64,000 nucleotides of DNA from Rossellomorea vietnamensis (GCF_025398035.1 NZ_CP104558.1:3420001-3484000), one strand, 5' to 3'. Positions 1 to 8,766 are shown, counted from the stretch's first letter. Notes: generated by a model from the letters alone, not told the origin. Made by a program: numbers and translations.

Positions 1-1
1 A

Positions 2-571
2 GCTTCTGATAAATTATTCGTTGCAGGAAATTCATATGCAGGGAATAAAGAAACTAGATTTTCTGTCGTTCGTTATGGAAATGTAGTGGGCAGCAGGGGT
101 AGTGTTGTTCCTTTCTTTAAGAAACTTAAAGAACAGGGCGAGGTTCAAATTCCCATTACCGATGAACGTATGACCCGTTTTTGGCTTACTTTGGATCAAG
201 GTGTTCAATTTGTAATTGATAATCTCAGCAGAATGAATGGGGGAGAAATATTCATTCCGAAAATCCCTAGTATGCGAGTGACGGATTTAGCAAAAGCTAT
301 CGCTCCTGAATGTGAAATTCAAATTGTTGGGATTCGACCTGGAGAAAAGTTACATGAAGCGATGATCACTGAAGATGATGCACGCCATACACTGGAATAT
401 GATACTCACTATGTCATTCAACCAGAATTTCCTTGGTGGAGAGAAGAATACTCACTCGGAGGTAAGCCGCTGCCTGAAGGATTCACGTATGTAAGCAACC
501 AAAACCAGGAATGGCTGACAGTTGAACAATTAAGAGATTTGGTAGAAGGAATGCAGCACTCCTTCTCATAA
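2..571 (+). CDS. pseB: UDP-N-acetylglucosamine 4,6-dehydratase (inverting), C-terminal part
   Basis: The reading frame is open from the first bases of the window, so this is the 3' end of a gene whose start lies outside. About 189 residues are visible. They match the C-terminal half of the PseB family of extended short-chain dehydrogenases: an RYGNVVGSRGSVVPFF block, an ITDERMTRFW block and IRPGEKLHE. PseB converts UDP-GlcNAc to UDP-4-keto-6-deoxy-L-AltNAc, the first step of pseudaminic acid synthesis in the cytoplasm. The next genes (pseC, pseF-like, pseG/H, pseI) are the later steps and follow with gaps of 3-17 nt, so this is one operon. A GTG at 86 is in frame but is internal, because homology continues upstream of it. 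The catalytic region lies outside the window and cannot be checked. Confidence 0.93.
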   Translation, partial: ASDKLFVAGNSYAGNKETRFSVVRYGNVVGSRGSVVPFFKKLKEQGEVQIPITDERMTRFWLTLDQGVQFVIDNLSRMNGGEIFIPKIPSMRVTDLAKAIAPECEIQIVGIRPGEKLHEAMITEDDARHTLEYDTHYVIQPEFPWWREEYSLGGKPLPEGFTYVSNQNQEWLTVEQLRDLVEGMQHSFS

Positions 572-587
572 ATGGGAGCAATCAATT

Positions 588-1754
588 ATGTCTAAAATTA
601 GAGAAACGTATCTTCCTTATGGGAAGCAGTGGATTGATCAAGAAGATATTGAAGAGGTAATAAAAATCTTAAAGAGCGATTATCTCACTACCGGACCTGC
701 GGTATTAAAATTTGAAGAAGCAATCGCGAATTATGTTGGCTCTGCCTATGCAGTAGCATTTTGTAATGGAACTGCTGCCTTACATGGGGCTTGTTTCGCT
801 GCGGGCATTTCAGAGGGGGATGAAGTAATAACAACTCCCCTTACATTCGCAGCGAGTTCCAATTGTGTGCTGTATCAAGGTGGCGTACCAGTATTTGCTG
901 ATATTGATCCCCATACATATAATATTGATCCTGAAGAAATTGAAAGAAAAATCACTTCGAAGACAAAAGCAATCATACCAGTTGATTTTACTGGCCAGCC
1001 TGTGAATTTGGATAAAATCATAGAAATTGCCGATAAACATGATCTTGTAGTCATTGAAGATGCAGCACATGCCCTTGGAGCTACTTATAAAGGACAAAAA
1101 GTCGGTTCTATAAGTGATATGACGATGTTTAGTTTTCACCCGGTAAAACATATTACTTCAGGTGAAGGTGGCATCATCACTACAGATAACAAAGAATATT
1201 ATGAGAAATTGATGCAGTTCCGTTCACATGGTATTACAAGAGATAAAGTAAAGCTAAAAGAAGACCATGGACCTTGGTATTATGAGATGCAGTTTTTAGG
1301 ATATAATTACCGGATGACTGATATTCAGGCTGCGCTTGGGACTAGTCAATTGAAAAAAATTGATAAATTTATAGACTTAAGAAGAAAAATTGTTACAGCT
1401 TACAACGAAGGTTTTAAGGAGATAGAAGAGATAAACATTCCATATCAAGACAATAATGGAGAATCTAGCTGGCACCTTTACATAGTTAAATTGTCTTTAG
1501 AAAAATTAAAAGTTAGAAAAAAAGAAATTTTTGAAGCATTACTCTCCGAAAATATTGGGGTGAATGTACATTATATCCCAGTTCATTTACAGCCTTATTA
1601 TTCCCAACTAGGATACAAGAGGGGAATTTGCCCAAAGGCGGAAAAATTGTATGAGGAAATTATCACTTTACCACTTTTTCCTGCTATGTCTATGGATGAT
1701 GTATACGATGTTATCTCTGCAGTAAATAAAGTAATAAATTATTATCGAAAGTAG
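588..1754 (+). CDS. pseC: UDP-4-amino-4,6-dideoxy-N-acetyl-beta-L-altrosamine transaminase
   Basis: 388 aa, usual length for the DegT/DnrJ/EryC1/StrS aminotransferase family. PseC uses PLP and glutamate to aminate C4 of the PseB product. The sequence shows the family's FCNGTAALHGA substrate/PLP loop near residue 60, the IEDAAHALGA block with the PLP-contacting Asp near residue 158, and the SFHPVKHITSGEGG segment with the Schiff-base Lys near residue 187. It starts 16 nt after pseB and ends 4 nt before the cytidylyltransferase gene. Base composition is clearly AT-rich compared with the flagellar and secA genes further right. The substrate assignment depends on the neighbouring pse genes; the family fold itself is certain. 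Confidence 0.93.
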   Translation: MSKIRETYLPYGKQWIDQEDIEEVIKILKSDYLTTGPAVLKFEEAIANYVGSAYAVAFCNGTAALHGACFAAGISEGDEVITTPLTFAASSNCVLYQGGVPVFADIDPHTYNIDPEEIERKITSKTKAIIPVDFTGQPVNLDKIIEIADKHDLVVIEDAAHALGATYKGQKVGSISDMTMFSFHPVKHITSGEGGIITTDNKEYYEKLMQFRSHGITRDKVKLKEDHGPWYYEMQFLGYNYRMTDIQAALGTSQLKKIDKFIDLRRKIVTAYNEGFKEIEEINIPYQDNNGESSWHLYIVKLSLEKLKVRKKEIFEALLSENIGVNVHYIPVHLQPYYSQLGYKRGICPKAEKLYEEIITLPLFPAMSMDDVYDVISAVNKVINYYRK

Positions 1755-1758
1755 GGTA

Positions 1759-2496
1759 ATGATGAAAATTGCAGCTATTATCCAAGCAAGAATGGGTTCA
1801 ACAAGGCTTTCAGGAAAAGTCATGAAAGAATTAGAGGGAAAAACAGTTTTATCTCATGTGATTGAACGAGTAAGACAATCGAAGTTAATCCAAGATATTA
1901 TAATAGCAACAACAACTCATGAGCGAGACAACATTATTGAAACGGAAGCAATATATTGCGGTAGTAAGGTCTATCGGGGTAGTGAAGATGATGTCCTTAG
2001 CCGTTATTATTTTGCTGCAAAAGAGTATAATGTTGAAAACATTATTCGGATTACATCAGACTGCCCGCTAATTGATCCGAATGTTATTGATGAAATAATT
2101 GAATTCTATTTAAAGGGGACCTATGAGCTTTTAACGAATGCTGGATCAGATCTTACGCAAAGAACATATCCTAGAGGGTTGGATATAGAAATTTTTTCAT
2201 TTGAAGTTTTAGAGAAAGCTTTCATTAACGGAAAAGAAAGCTATCATCGAGAACACGTCACTCCTTACATATATGAACAAAGCAAAAAAATCTATTATTT
2301 CAAAAACAAAGTTGATTATTCTAAATATCGCTGGACGTTAGATACTAAAGAGGATTTTGAGCTGATAAGTGAAATCTATAGCAGACTTTTTAAAGGAGCT
2401 CATGATTTTTACCTACCAGATATCATTGAGCTATTTAAGGAAGAACCAGATCTTCATACAATCAATGCACATATTGAACAAAAGAAAATTAATTAA
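1759..2496 (+). CDS. pseF: Cytidylyltransferase, CMP-pseudaminic acid synthase role (SpsF-like)
   Basis: 245 aa. The N-terminus IAAIIQARMGSTRLSGKVM is the nucleotide-binding start of the SpsF / acylneuraminate-cytidylyltransferase branch of sugar nucleotidyltransferases, and RITSDCPLIDPNVID is the metal-binding region. In this operon the expected job is activation of pseudaminic acid with CTP, the last synthesis step (PseF). The protein resembles Bacillus SpsF more than the classical PseF/NeuA type, so the role is taken from context. Two ATG codons are adjacent at the start (1759 and 1762), preceded by GTAGGGT. The gene sits between pseC (4-nt gap) and the pseG/H fusion. Confidence 0.82.
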   Translation: MMKIAAIIQARMGSTRLSGKVMKELEGKTVLSHVIERVRQSKLIQDIIIATTTHERDNIIETEAIYCGSKVYRGSEDDVLSRYYFAAKEYNVENIIRITSDCPLIDPNVIDEIIEFYLKGTYELLTNAGSDLTQRTYPRGLDIEIFSFEVLEKAFINGKESYHREHVTPYIYEQSKKIYYFKNKVDYSKYRWTLDTKEDFELISEIYSRLFKGAHDFYLPDIIELFKEEPDLHTINAHIEQKKIN

Positions 2497-2510
2497 TAAG
2501 GATGGAAATT

Positions 2511-3962
2511 ATGAGGGCACTGATATTCACTGAAGGTGGAAGTCATATTGGACTGGGACATATCTCTAGGTGCAGCTCTTTATATGATGAATTGGAAAAA
2601 AGGGAAATCGACGTTGAATTCATCATTAATGGTGATTTAGAGCAATTTGAAATAATAAAGGATAAGCAATACAAAGTTATTAATTGGTTATCAAAAAACT
2701 TTTTAAAAAGCTATATAAAACCGGATGATTATTGTATCGTAGACTCATATTTAGCCGGAGAAGAGTTGTATCAAGTTATTTCATACCTAGCAAAGCAGTC
2801 TTTATTTATTGATGATATTGCAAGAATTAAATATCCAAAAGGAATAGTTGTGAATCCATCTCTAAGTACAAAAGCAGTTAATTATCTTAACAAAGATACT
2901 AACTGCTATTTGCTTGGGCCAAAATATATTATATTGAGAAGTCCCTTCATTCAAGTTAAAAGAGAGTATATTAACCCCAAAATTAAAGAAGTACTAATTA
3001 CACTAGGTGGATCAGATATACACAATTTAACTCCGAATATTTTAAAACAACTTAAAAATAATAACTCAGATATTATTTTTAATGTAGTTATAGGGAATAC
3101 ATTTGAAAATATTGGAAAAATAAAGAGCGTTAGCACAAAGAATATCCAATTATATGAGAATGCCACAGCTGAAGAAATGAAGTCTATTATGCTAAGATCG
3201 GACTTTGCTATAACCGCAGCCGGACAGACAATTTATGAGTTGATAACCACGCAAACACCTTTTATTCCCATAAAAGTTATAGAGAATCAGCATAATAATA
3301 TTTTAGCTTTAAAAGAACTCGATTTGGTTGAAATAACACTTGAATATAACGATCCTTTCTTTAATGAAAAGTTAATTTTTGAAGTCGAAAATATTATGAG
3401 ATTGAGTAACCGTACTAATTTGATTGAAAAGTGTAGTAAAGTCATTGATGGATTGGGTAGTAAAAGAATTATTGATGCTCTAATACCAGGAGAATTTATG
3501 AAAGATAATTTTTATTTGAGAAAAGCAAAAGATGAAGATGTTTTTGATGTATTCCAATTATCTAATGAGGATTATGTAAGAAAATATTCGATTAATACTG
3601 CTAAAATTGAATGGGAAAATCATAAGGTCTGGTTTGAAAACATTTTGAAATCTAATAGCCATGTATTTTATGTGGTTACTGATAATACAGATGAATTTTT
3701 AGGGCAATTGAGATATAAAATTGAGAATGATTCTGCAACCATAAGTATCAGCTTGTGCAAATTAATTACTGGAAAAGGGTTAAGTAAAGTACTTGTTAAA
3801 AAGAGTATGGAATTAATTTGCGAGGAAAGTACAGGATTAAAGAATATTATAGCCTATGTATCAAACGATAATATTGCATCTAGAAAGCTATTTGAAAATA
3901 CAGGCTTTATACTACAGGAAAGTAATAATAGAATGCTAAAGTATAATTACTCAATTAATTAG
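2511..3962 (+). CDS. pseG: PseG-PseH fusion: UDP-sugar hydrolase plus GNAT N-acetyltransferase
   Basis: 483 aa from the ATG at 2511; AAGGA lies eight bases before it. An in-frame ATG at 2502 has no room for a ribosome site. Residues 1 to about 325 match PseG (UDP-2,4-diacetamido-2,4,6-trideoxy-beta-L-altropyranose hydrolase), a GT-B fold: an EGGSHIGLGHISRC motif at the N-terminus with the catalytic His region, and TAAGQTIYELI in the UDP-binding half. From about residue 328 a GNAT acetyltransferase begins (FYLRKAKDEDVFDVF) and ends in a typical ASRKLFENTGFI block, matching PseH, which acetylates N4. PseG and PseH are separate proteins in Helicobacter and Campylobacter. Here they would be made as one chain covering two successive steps. 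The gene is among the most AT-rich in the window. Confidence 0.87.
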   Translation: MRALIFTEGGSHIGLGHISRCSSLYDELEKREIDVEFIINGDLEQFEIIKDKQYKVINWLSKNFLKSYIKPDDYCIVDSYLAGEELYQVISYLAKQSLFIDDIARIKYPKGIVVNPSLSTKAVNYLNKDTNCYLLGPKYIILRSPFIQVKREYINPKIKEVLITLGGSDIHNLTPNILKQLKNNNSDIIFNVVIGNTFENIGKIKSVSTKNIQLYENATAEEMKSIMLRSDFAITAAGQTIYELITTQTPFIPIKVIENQHNNILALKELDLVEITLEYNDPFFNEKLIFEVENIMRLSNRTNLIEKCSKVIDGLGSKRIIDALIPGEFMKDNFYLRKAKDEDVFDVFQLSNEDYVRKYSINTAKIEWENHKVWFENILKSNSHVFYVVTDNTDEFLGQLRYKIENDSATISISLCKLITGKGLSKVLVKKSMELICEESTGLKNIIAYVSNDNIASRKLFENTGFILQESNNRMLKYNYSIN

Positions 3963-3978
3963 AGGAGAATTATAATAC

Positions 3979-5013
3979 ATGCTTATTGATAAATTTGATA
4001 TATCTAAAAAGGTATTTGTCATTGCGGAGATGTCGGCCAATCATGGACGTGATATAAATATAGCGAAAGAAACAATAAGAGCTGCCAAAGAAGCTGGGGC
4101 GGATGCTATAAAGTTACAAACGTATACTCCTGATACAATAACAATTGATTGTGATGATGAGTACTTTCAAGTGAAACAAGGAACAATTTGGGATGGCCGA
4201 ACATTATATGATTTGTATAAAGAAGCTTATACTCCGTGGCAATGGCATGAAGAGTTAATGGACTATGCTAAAGAACTCGGATTAATTTGCTTTTCAAGCC
4301 CTTTTGATAAAACAGCAGTTGATTTATTAGAAAGCTTAAACGTACCGGCCTATAAAGTTGCTTCTTTTGAAATAACTGATACACCTTTAATCGAATATAT
4401 TGCATCAAAAGGGAAACCTATTATTATCTCTACCGGTATAGCAACACTGGGTGAGATTGATGAAGCTGTACAATCATGTAAAAGAGTAGGTAATGACCAA
4501 ATCATTTTACTTAAATGCACCTCTGCATATCCCGCAAAGATTGAAGACGCAAACCTATTAACTATGCAAAATTTAAAAGAAACTTTTAATGTTGAAGTGG
4601 GCTTGTCAGACCATACTTTAGGGGTAACTTTACCCATTGTTTCAGTAGCACTAGGAGCAAAAGTCATTGAAAAGCATTTTATTCTGGATAAAAGTATTGG
4701 TGGTCCAGATGCTAGCTTTTCACTAGACAAACAAGAGTTTAAATTACTTGTTGATTCAGTAAGGGATGCAGAGAAAGCGCTGGGAAAAGTTGATTATGAG
4801 CTTACTGAGAAAAAGGTGAAAAGCAGAGAATTTTCTCGTTCTTTATTTGTAGTAAAGGATATTAAAGAAGGGGAGGTATTAAGTAAAGAAAATGTCCGAT
4901 CTATTCGTCCTGGGTTTGGACTAGCTCCAAAATACAGTAAGAACGTCTATGGTTCTACAGCTAGCCAAGATATTAAAAGAGGATCACCACTGGATTGGAA
5001 GCATTTAAAATAA
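3979..5013 (+). CDS. pseI: Pseudaminic acid synthase
   Basis: 344 aa. A NeuB-type TIM barrel (about residues 15-275) is followed by a C-terminal SAF domain (about 283-344). The sequence shows AEMSANHGRDINIAKE near the N-terminus, KLQTYTPDT, the LKCTSAYPA block and VGLSDHTLG, all standard for sialic-acid-synthase-like enzymes. The enzyme condenses 6-deoxy-AltdiNAc with phosphoenolpyruvate to give pseudaminic acid. The ribosome site AGAGGAG lies about 13 nt before the ATG. It is the last recognisable pse gene; no Maf-type glycosyltransferase follows. Specificity for pseudaminic rather than legionaminic or sialic acid is inferred from the PseB/PseC/PseG neighbours. Confidence 0.93.
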   Translation: MLIDKFDISKKVFVIAEMSANHGRDINIAKETIRAAKEAGADAIKLQTYTPDTITIDCDDEYFQVKQGTIWDGRTLYDLYKEAYTPWQWHEELMDYAKELGLICFSSPFDKTAVDLLESLNVPAYKVASFEITDTPLIEYIASKGKPIIISTGIATLGEIDEAVQSCKRVGNDQIILLKCTSAYPAKIEDANLLTMQNLKETFNVEVGLSDHTLGVTLPIVSVALGAKVIEKHFILDKSIGGPDASFSLDKQEFKLLVDSVRDAEKALGKVDYELTEKKVKSREFSRSLFVVKDIKEGEVLSKENVRSIRPGFGLAPKYSKNVYGSTASQDIKRGSPLDWKHLK

Positions 5014-5637
5014 GCCGTCGGTAATAGATTGGAAGTCATGAAAATGTCATTCTTGAAAAAAAATTCAAAATTCCTAGCTATTCAAATATTCTTTAATCTT
5101 TCGTTTGGTAGTTCGCCATTAATTTCTTTCAGCGCTGTCTTTTGTATAAGGGTGTTCTCGTATAAACGGTATGAACACAAAAAATTTATATATATCCCGC
5201 TATTTTGCGGGTCTTCCGATTTTTTAATAGGAGAATTCTAGGTTCTATAAATTAAACAAAAGCTATATGCTTTGGGGATTAGTCGAAGCATAGAAGTGGC
5301 CATAGCTGTGGTTTGTGGTTGTTCACACTAATTATACTAGGGGGGATGGACATAACGTTTTTTACTTAATAATGGGCTTTTAATCGGTACCGGTATTAAT
5401 GCTTTAAATAAATTTGGATTCTAATTCTCTCCTACATAATAAAGAAAAGATGTCCTACCTTACAGAGGCGTACTTTATTCATTAATTGCAGAAATCTCTA
5501 AGCTCTCCCTCTACCTTATATTAATTCTCCGTTAATCCTTCTTTATTTTCCAGAAAAATATTCATTTATAAATTGTCTTAGTTATTTCAAATGAAACTGC
5601 TTTGTGGGGCTACTTCCTCTAAGAAATTATTAGACAC
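5014..5637. other. AT-rich non-coding gap with decayed sequence
   Basis: About 620 nt between pseI and the flaG promoter hold no convincing gene. The longest frame (5029-5241, 70 codons) has a low-complexity N-terminus, no family I recognise and a weak start. A small hairpin CCCGC-TATTTT-GCGGG at 5196-5211 is followed, eight bases later, by a T-run, so it is at best a poor terminator. Short in-frame scraps around 5360-5420 hint at gene decay, but I cannot name a parent gene. Confidence 0.5.
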
Positions 5638-5664
5638 TAAACAACCCCAAAATCTATCCGATAA
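5638..5664 (+). promoter_or_regulatory. Sigma-D (flagellar) promoter for flaG-fliDST
   Basis: TAAA at 5638-5641, a 15-base spacer, then TCCGATAA at 5657-5664. The Bacillus sigma-D consensus is TAAA-N14-16-GCCGATAT, so the match is close. It sits 30 nt before the flaG start and 17 nt before its strong ribosome site TTAGGAGG. Sigma-D control fits late flagellar genes. Confidence 0.85.
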
Positions 5665-5693
5665 AAACAATATAACCCTTAGGAGGACCAAAA

Positions 5694-6050
5694 ATGATTG
5701 AAAAAGTAACAGGTACAACCCCAGCTATACAATCATTTAACAAATTAGAAAATAATACAAATGAAGCGGTAAAACAACTCCAGGTACAAGAACGGCAACA
5801 AGAAGAAGTCAACAAAGAGCCTGTTACGAAAGAGAAGATGGAAGATGTCGTGCGTGGGATGAATGAGTTTTTATCGGCATCCAACACACATCTTAAATTC
5901 GAGTTTCACGATAAATTAAAAGAGTACTATGTGACGATTGTAGATGAGCGGTCAAAAGAAGTGATTAAAGAAATCCCATCCAAGAAGGTTCTCGACATGT
6001 TCGCGGCGATGACAGAATTTGTGGGATTAATGGTAGATAAAAAGATTTAG
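5694..6050 (+). CDS. flaG: Flagellar protein FlaG
   Basis: 118 aa. The C-terminal half is the FlaG domain: LKFEFHDKLKEYYVTIVDE followed by EVIKEIPSKKVLDMFAAM. The N-terminal half is polar, Gln/Glu-rich and probably flexible. FlaG is a small protein linked to filament length control in several bacteria; its exact role in Bacillus is not settled. The ribosome site AGGAGG lies nine bases before the ATG. It is the first gene of the flaG-fliD-fliS-fliT unit behind a sigma-D promoter and is separated from fliD by 16 nt. Confidence 0.92.
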   Translation: MIEKVTGTTPAIQSFNKLENNTNEAVKQLQVQERQQEEVNKEPVTKEKMEDVVRGMNEFLSASNTHLKFEFHDKLKEYYVTIVDERSKEVIKEIPSKKVLDMFAAMTEFVGLMVDKKI

Positions 6051-6066
6051 AGAAAGGGGCTTTATT

Positions 6067-7581
6067 ATGAGAATCGGTGGTTTAGCGAGTGGGATGGATA
6101 TTGATTCACTTGTGGCGGATTTGATGAAGGCAGAAAAGATCCCGCTTAACAAGCTTACGCAGAAGAAGCAAGTGATGGAATGGCAGCGTGATGATTACCG
6201 CAGAATGAATACGATGCTTAGTGATTTAGATAGCTTTATCTTTAATGAAATGACGTTACAAAAAGATTTCCTTAAAAAGAAAGTGTCAAGCTCAGATTCT
6301 AATATTGTGACAGCAACGGCAGGTCCTTCAGCTGGGAATATTAAAACTTCAGTGGAAGTTAAGCAATTAGCAACATCGACCAATTGGATTTCTGGTGCTT
6401 CGACTTATACTCCCTCTTTTCCTTTTTCGGCAGATACGGAAATTGAGTTGAAGATAACTAACGGGGATGGAACAGGATCTAAAGTGAAAAATCCAGATGG
6501 TACAGAAACCGATGTCATCAAGTTAACCATTAAAGCGGGTGCTACCCTTGATGAAGTATTAAAGCAGCTATCGAATAAACGTGAATTGGGGATTACTGCT
6601 TTTGCTGAAGCAGGAAAGGTCTCGATTACCAAGAATGATACTGGTTCTGCTTCATCCATTATGTTGCAGGATAATGATGCAAAATTATTATTTGAATCGT
6701 TTGGATTGACCCATACTGCAGGAGTTTTGGATAAGACAACGACGGGAGCTGACGCGAAGGCTATAATTAATGGATTGGAAGTGACAAGAGCAAGCAACAC
6801 CTTTTCACTCAATGATATTACATACACCCTTCACCAAAAAAGTCCCGTGGGAGTCACAAGCAAGGTGGCGGTTTCAGGTGATACCGACAATATGGTTGAT
6901 AAAATCGTTAAGTTTGTAGACAAATATAATGAAATGATTGAGGAAATCGATGACAAGATTTCAGAGAAACGATACCGAAACTATCAGCCACTTTCTGACG
7001 AGGAAAAAGAAAGTATGTCAGAAAAGCAGGTGGAGATGTGGGAAGAGCGTTCGAAGAGTGGATTGATCCGAAATGATTCTATATTGTCAGGTACACTTAC
7101 GAAGCTCAGGACTGCTCTATATACTCCCTTTAATGGAACGGGGGTCAATGAAAATTATAAGCAGTTGAGTCAAATCGGAATTAGCTCGCTTAACTGGCAG
7201 GCAAAAGGGAAGCTGACCATTGATGAAGATAAACTGAGAGCGGCGATTGAAGATGATCCGAATGCCGTCTATGCTCTCTTCAATGCAACAGGCTCCAAAA
7301 CGGATACAGAATCGCAGGGATTGTTGAAGCGGGTTCGTGAAACGATTAACGGCACGGTTGAAAGCATTGAGAAGAAAGCAGGGAAACCAACCAGTGTTAA
7401 TAACTCTTATATGCTTGGTCGGATGCTTGATAATATGGACAGTCAAATTGACCGATTCCAGGACCGCCTGATTCAAGTCGAAGATCGCTATTGGAAGCAG
7501 TTCACCGCTATGGAAAAAGCGATTCAGCAATCCAATCAGCAGTCTATGTATCTCATGAACCAGTTCGGCGGAGGCATGTAA
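6067..7581 (+). CDS. fliD: Flagellar filament cap protein FliD
   Basis: 504 aa, normal for Bacillus FliD (HAP2). The N-terminus MRIGGLASGMDIDSLVADL is the signature of the FliD N-terminal domain (about residues 1-100); the FliD C-terminal domain spans about 220-490 and ends in coiled-coil helices (IDRFQDRLIQVEDRYWKQF). FliD forms the pentameric cap at the filament tip under which flagellin folds and, exported by the flagellar type III system, carries no Sec signal peptide. None is seen here. It is the second gene of the sigma-D operon and its chaperone genes fliS and fliT follow. Confidence 0.97.
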   Translation: MRIGGLASGMDIDSLVADLMKAEKIPLNKLTQKKQVMEWQRDDYRRMNTMLSDLDSFIFNEMTLQKDFLKKKVSSSDSNIVTATAGPSAGNIKTSVEVKQLATSTNWISGASTYTPSFPFSADTEIELKITNGDGTGSKVKNPDGTETDVIKLTIKAGATLDEVLKQLSNKRELGITAFAEAGKVSITKNDTGSASSIMLQDNDAKLLFESFGLTHTAGVLDKTTTGADAKAIINGLEVTRASNTFSLNDITYTLHQKSPVGVTSKVAVSGDTDNMVDKIVKFVDKYNEMIEEIDDKISEKRYRNYQPLSDEEKESMSEKQVEMWEERSKSGLIRNDSILSGTLTKLRTALYTPFNGTGVNENYKQLSQIGISSLNWQAKGKLTIDEDKLRAAIEDDPNAVYALFNATGSKTDTESQGLLKRVRETINGTVESIEKKAGKPTSVNNSYMLGRMLDNMDSQIDRFQDRLIQVEDRYWKQFTAMEKAIQQSNQQSMYLMNQFGGGM

Positions 7582-7609
7582 TTTTAGATAATAAGCAAGG
7601 AGGGGCAAT

Positions 7610-8014
7610 ATGGCCATCAATAATCCATATACTACTTATCAGAATAACTCGGTCAACACCGCTTCACCAGGAGAGCTTACGCTCATGCTTTATAATGGTA
7701 GCTTGAAGTTTCTTCAAATTGCTAAGAAAGCGATAGAAGATAGAAATATAGAACTTAAAAATACCAATATCCAAAAAGTACAGGCCATCGTTAATGAATT
7801 AATGGTGACTTTGAACAGGGATCTTGAAGTCTCAAAAAACTTGATGTCATTGTACGATTACTTGAATCGCCGTCTAGCAGAGGCAAATGTGAAGAATGAT
7901 CTTTCAATTTTAGAAGAAGTGGAAGGTTTTCTGACGGATTTCAGGGACACATGGAAACAAGTTGTGCAAGTAAATCGTCAGAAACAACATGCAGGACAAG
8001 GCGGACAGGCATAA
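7610..8014 (+). CDS. fliS: Flagellin-specific chaperone FliS
   Basis: 134 aa all-helical protein. The N-terminal NSVNTASPGELTLMLYNGSLKFL block is typical: it holds the Tyr-containing helix that grips the flagellin C-terminus. FliS keeps flagellin unfolded before export. AAGGAGG lies upstream of the ATG. The stop codon TAA at 8012-8014 shares its last base with the fliT start (TAATG), so translation of the two is coupled. Confidence 0.96.
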   Translation: MAINNPYTTYQNNSVNTASPGELTLMLYNGSLKFLQIAKKAIEDRNIELKNTNIQKVQAIVNELMVTLNRDLEVSKNLMSLYDYLNRRLAEANVKNDLSILEEVEGFLTDFRDTWKQVVQVNRQKQHAGQGGQA

Positions 8015-8361
8015 TGAGCTCTGTCCGTCTTTGCCATTCCATTACGAGACAATTGTATGAAACGGTTAGCGGGGTGGATGATGATAACCGAGAAGCTATA
8101 ATAGGAAAGATTGAAAAAATGCTGGAAGAAAGACAAATTCTTCTTGAAGGTATACGACCTCCCTTCTCGGCTGAGGAGTATCTAATGGGGAAACAGATGA
8201 TGGAGTGGAACCGTGCGATCGATCGCACGTTAATAGGTCTGCGGAATGACATCAAACGAGACATGAACGGCTTGACGAAAAAGAAAACAAATGTAAAACG
8301 CTATGCAAATCCATATGAAAACATGCAACATGATGGGATGTTCTATGATAAAAAGAAATAG
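8014..8361 (+). CDS. fliT: Flagellar protein FliT
   Basis: 115 aa from the ATG at 8014, which overlaps the fliS stop by one base. The frame is open further upstream (to 7951), but that part lies inside fliS and is not the start. The protein is small, helical and acidic/basic mixed, as in the poorly conserved Bacillus FliT family; in enteric bacteria FliT is the chaperone for FliD. Assignment is mainly by position after fliS. The gene contains a perfect 18-bp palindrome at 8212-8229. Confidence 0.85.
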   Translation: MSSVRLCHSITRQLYETVSGVDDDNREAIIGKIEKMLEERQILLEGIRPPFSAEEYLMGKQMMEWNRAIDRTLIGLRNDIKRDMNGLTKKKTNVKRYANPYENMQHDGMFYDKKK

Positions 8362-8385
8362 GTAATTCTTTGATAACAAAACTAG

Positions 8386-8741
8386 GTGAATATCAGTCAA
8401 TACGACGGAACACTCAATATAAATGAAGAAGCACTGAACTAAGGAAGCAAGCTTCACAGATTTATTTAAAACAGAAGGGGAACAGGTCCTATCCGATGTC
8501 TTCATGGCCATTGGGCAGATTTCAGAAAGCAATCCCTTGTTAAAAGAACTATTTTGATGAGGAAGGCATTCAGAAAGCTTTAACTGAATTTGATACGGTG
8601 ACGGATCAGGCATGGAAACTCGACGGACAGTTAGACAACAATGAGATCAAGCAACATGTTGTACAAGAAAATCTGTCCCCAGCCTTTTCTACCTGGAAAG
8701 CCTCGATTGAAATAGAACTAAAACCCTATCTAACACACTAA
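8386..8741 (+). pseudogene. Broken gene after fliT with two frame jumps
   Basis: Three reading-frame pieces join into one plausible protein of about 115 residues. Piece one runs from the GTG at 8386 to a stop at 8440-8442 (ends NINEEALN); piece two continues one frame over (KEASFTDLFKTEGEQVLSDV) to a stop at 8555-8557; piece three shifts once more (DEEGIQKALTEFDTVTDQAW) and ends at 8741. Composition and codon use stay protein-like across both shifts, and a strong terminator starts at the final stop. No family recognised; position suggests a flagellar-operon accessory gene. A TAG just before 8386 in the same frame means the true start is lost or lies in another frame. Sequencing error is the alternative to gene decay. 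Confidence 0.6.
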
Positions 8742-8766
8742 GCCTCGAATCCACGAGGCTTTTTTC
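8741..8766 (+). terminator. Terminator of the flagellar operon
   Basis: Stem AGCCTCG (8741-8747), loop AATCCA, stem CGAGGCT (8754-8760), then a T-run. The perfect 7-bp stem with T-tail closes the flaG-fliDST unit including the broken last gene. Confidence 0.93.

Noticed and set aside
5196..5226. Hairpin CCCGC/GCGGG as terminator of the pse operon
   Set aside because: Five-bp stem and a T-run eight bases away; too weak to call.
5029..5241. 70-codon frame after pseI
   Set aside because: Weak start, low-complexity N-terminus, no recognisable family, and it lies in decayed AT-rich sequence.
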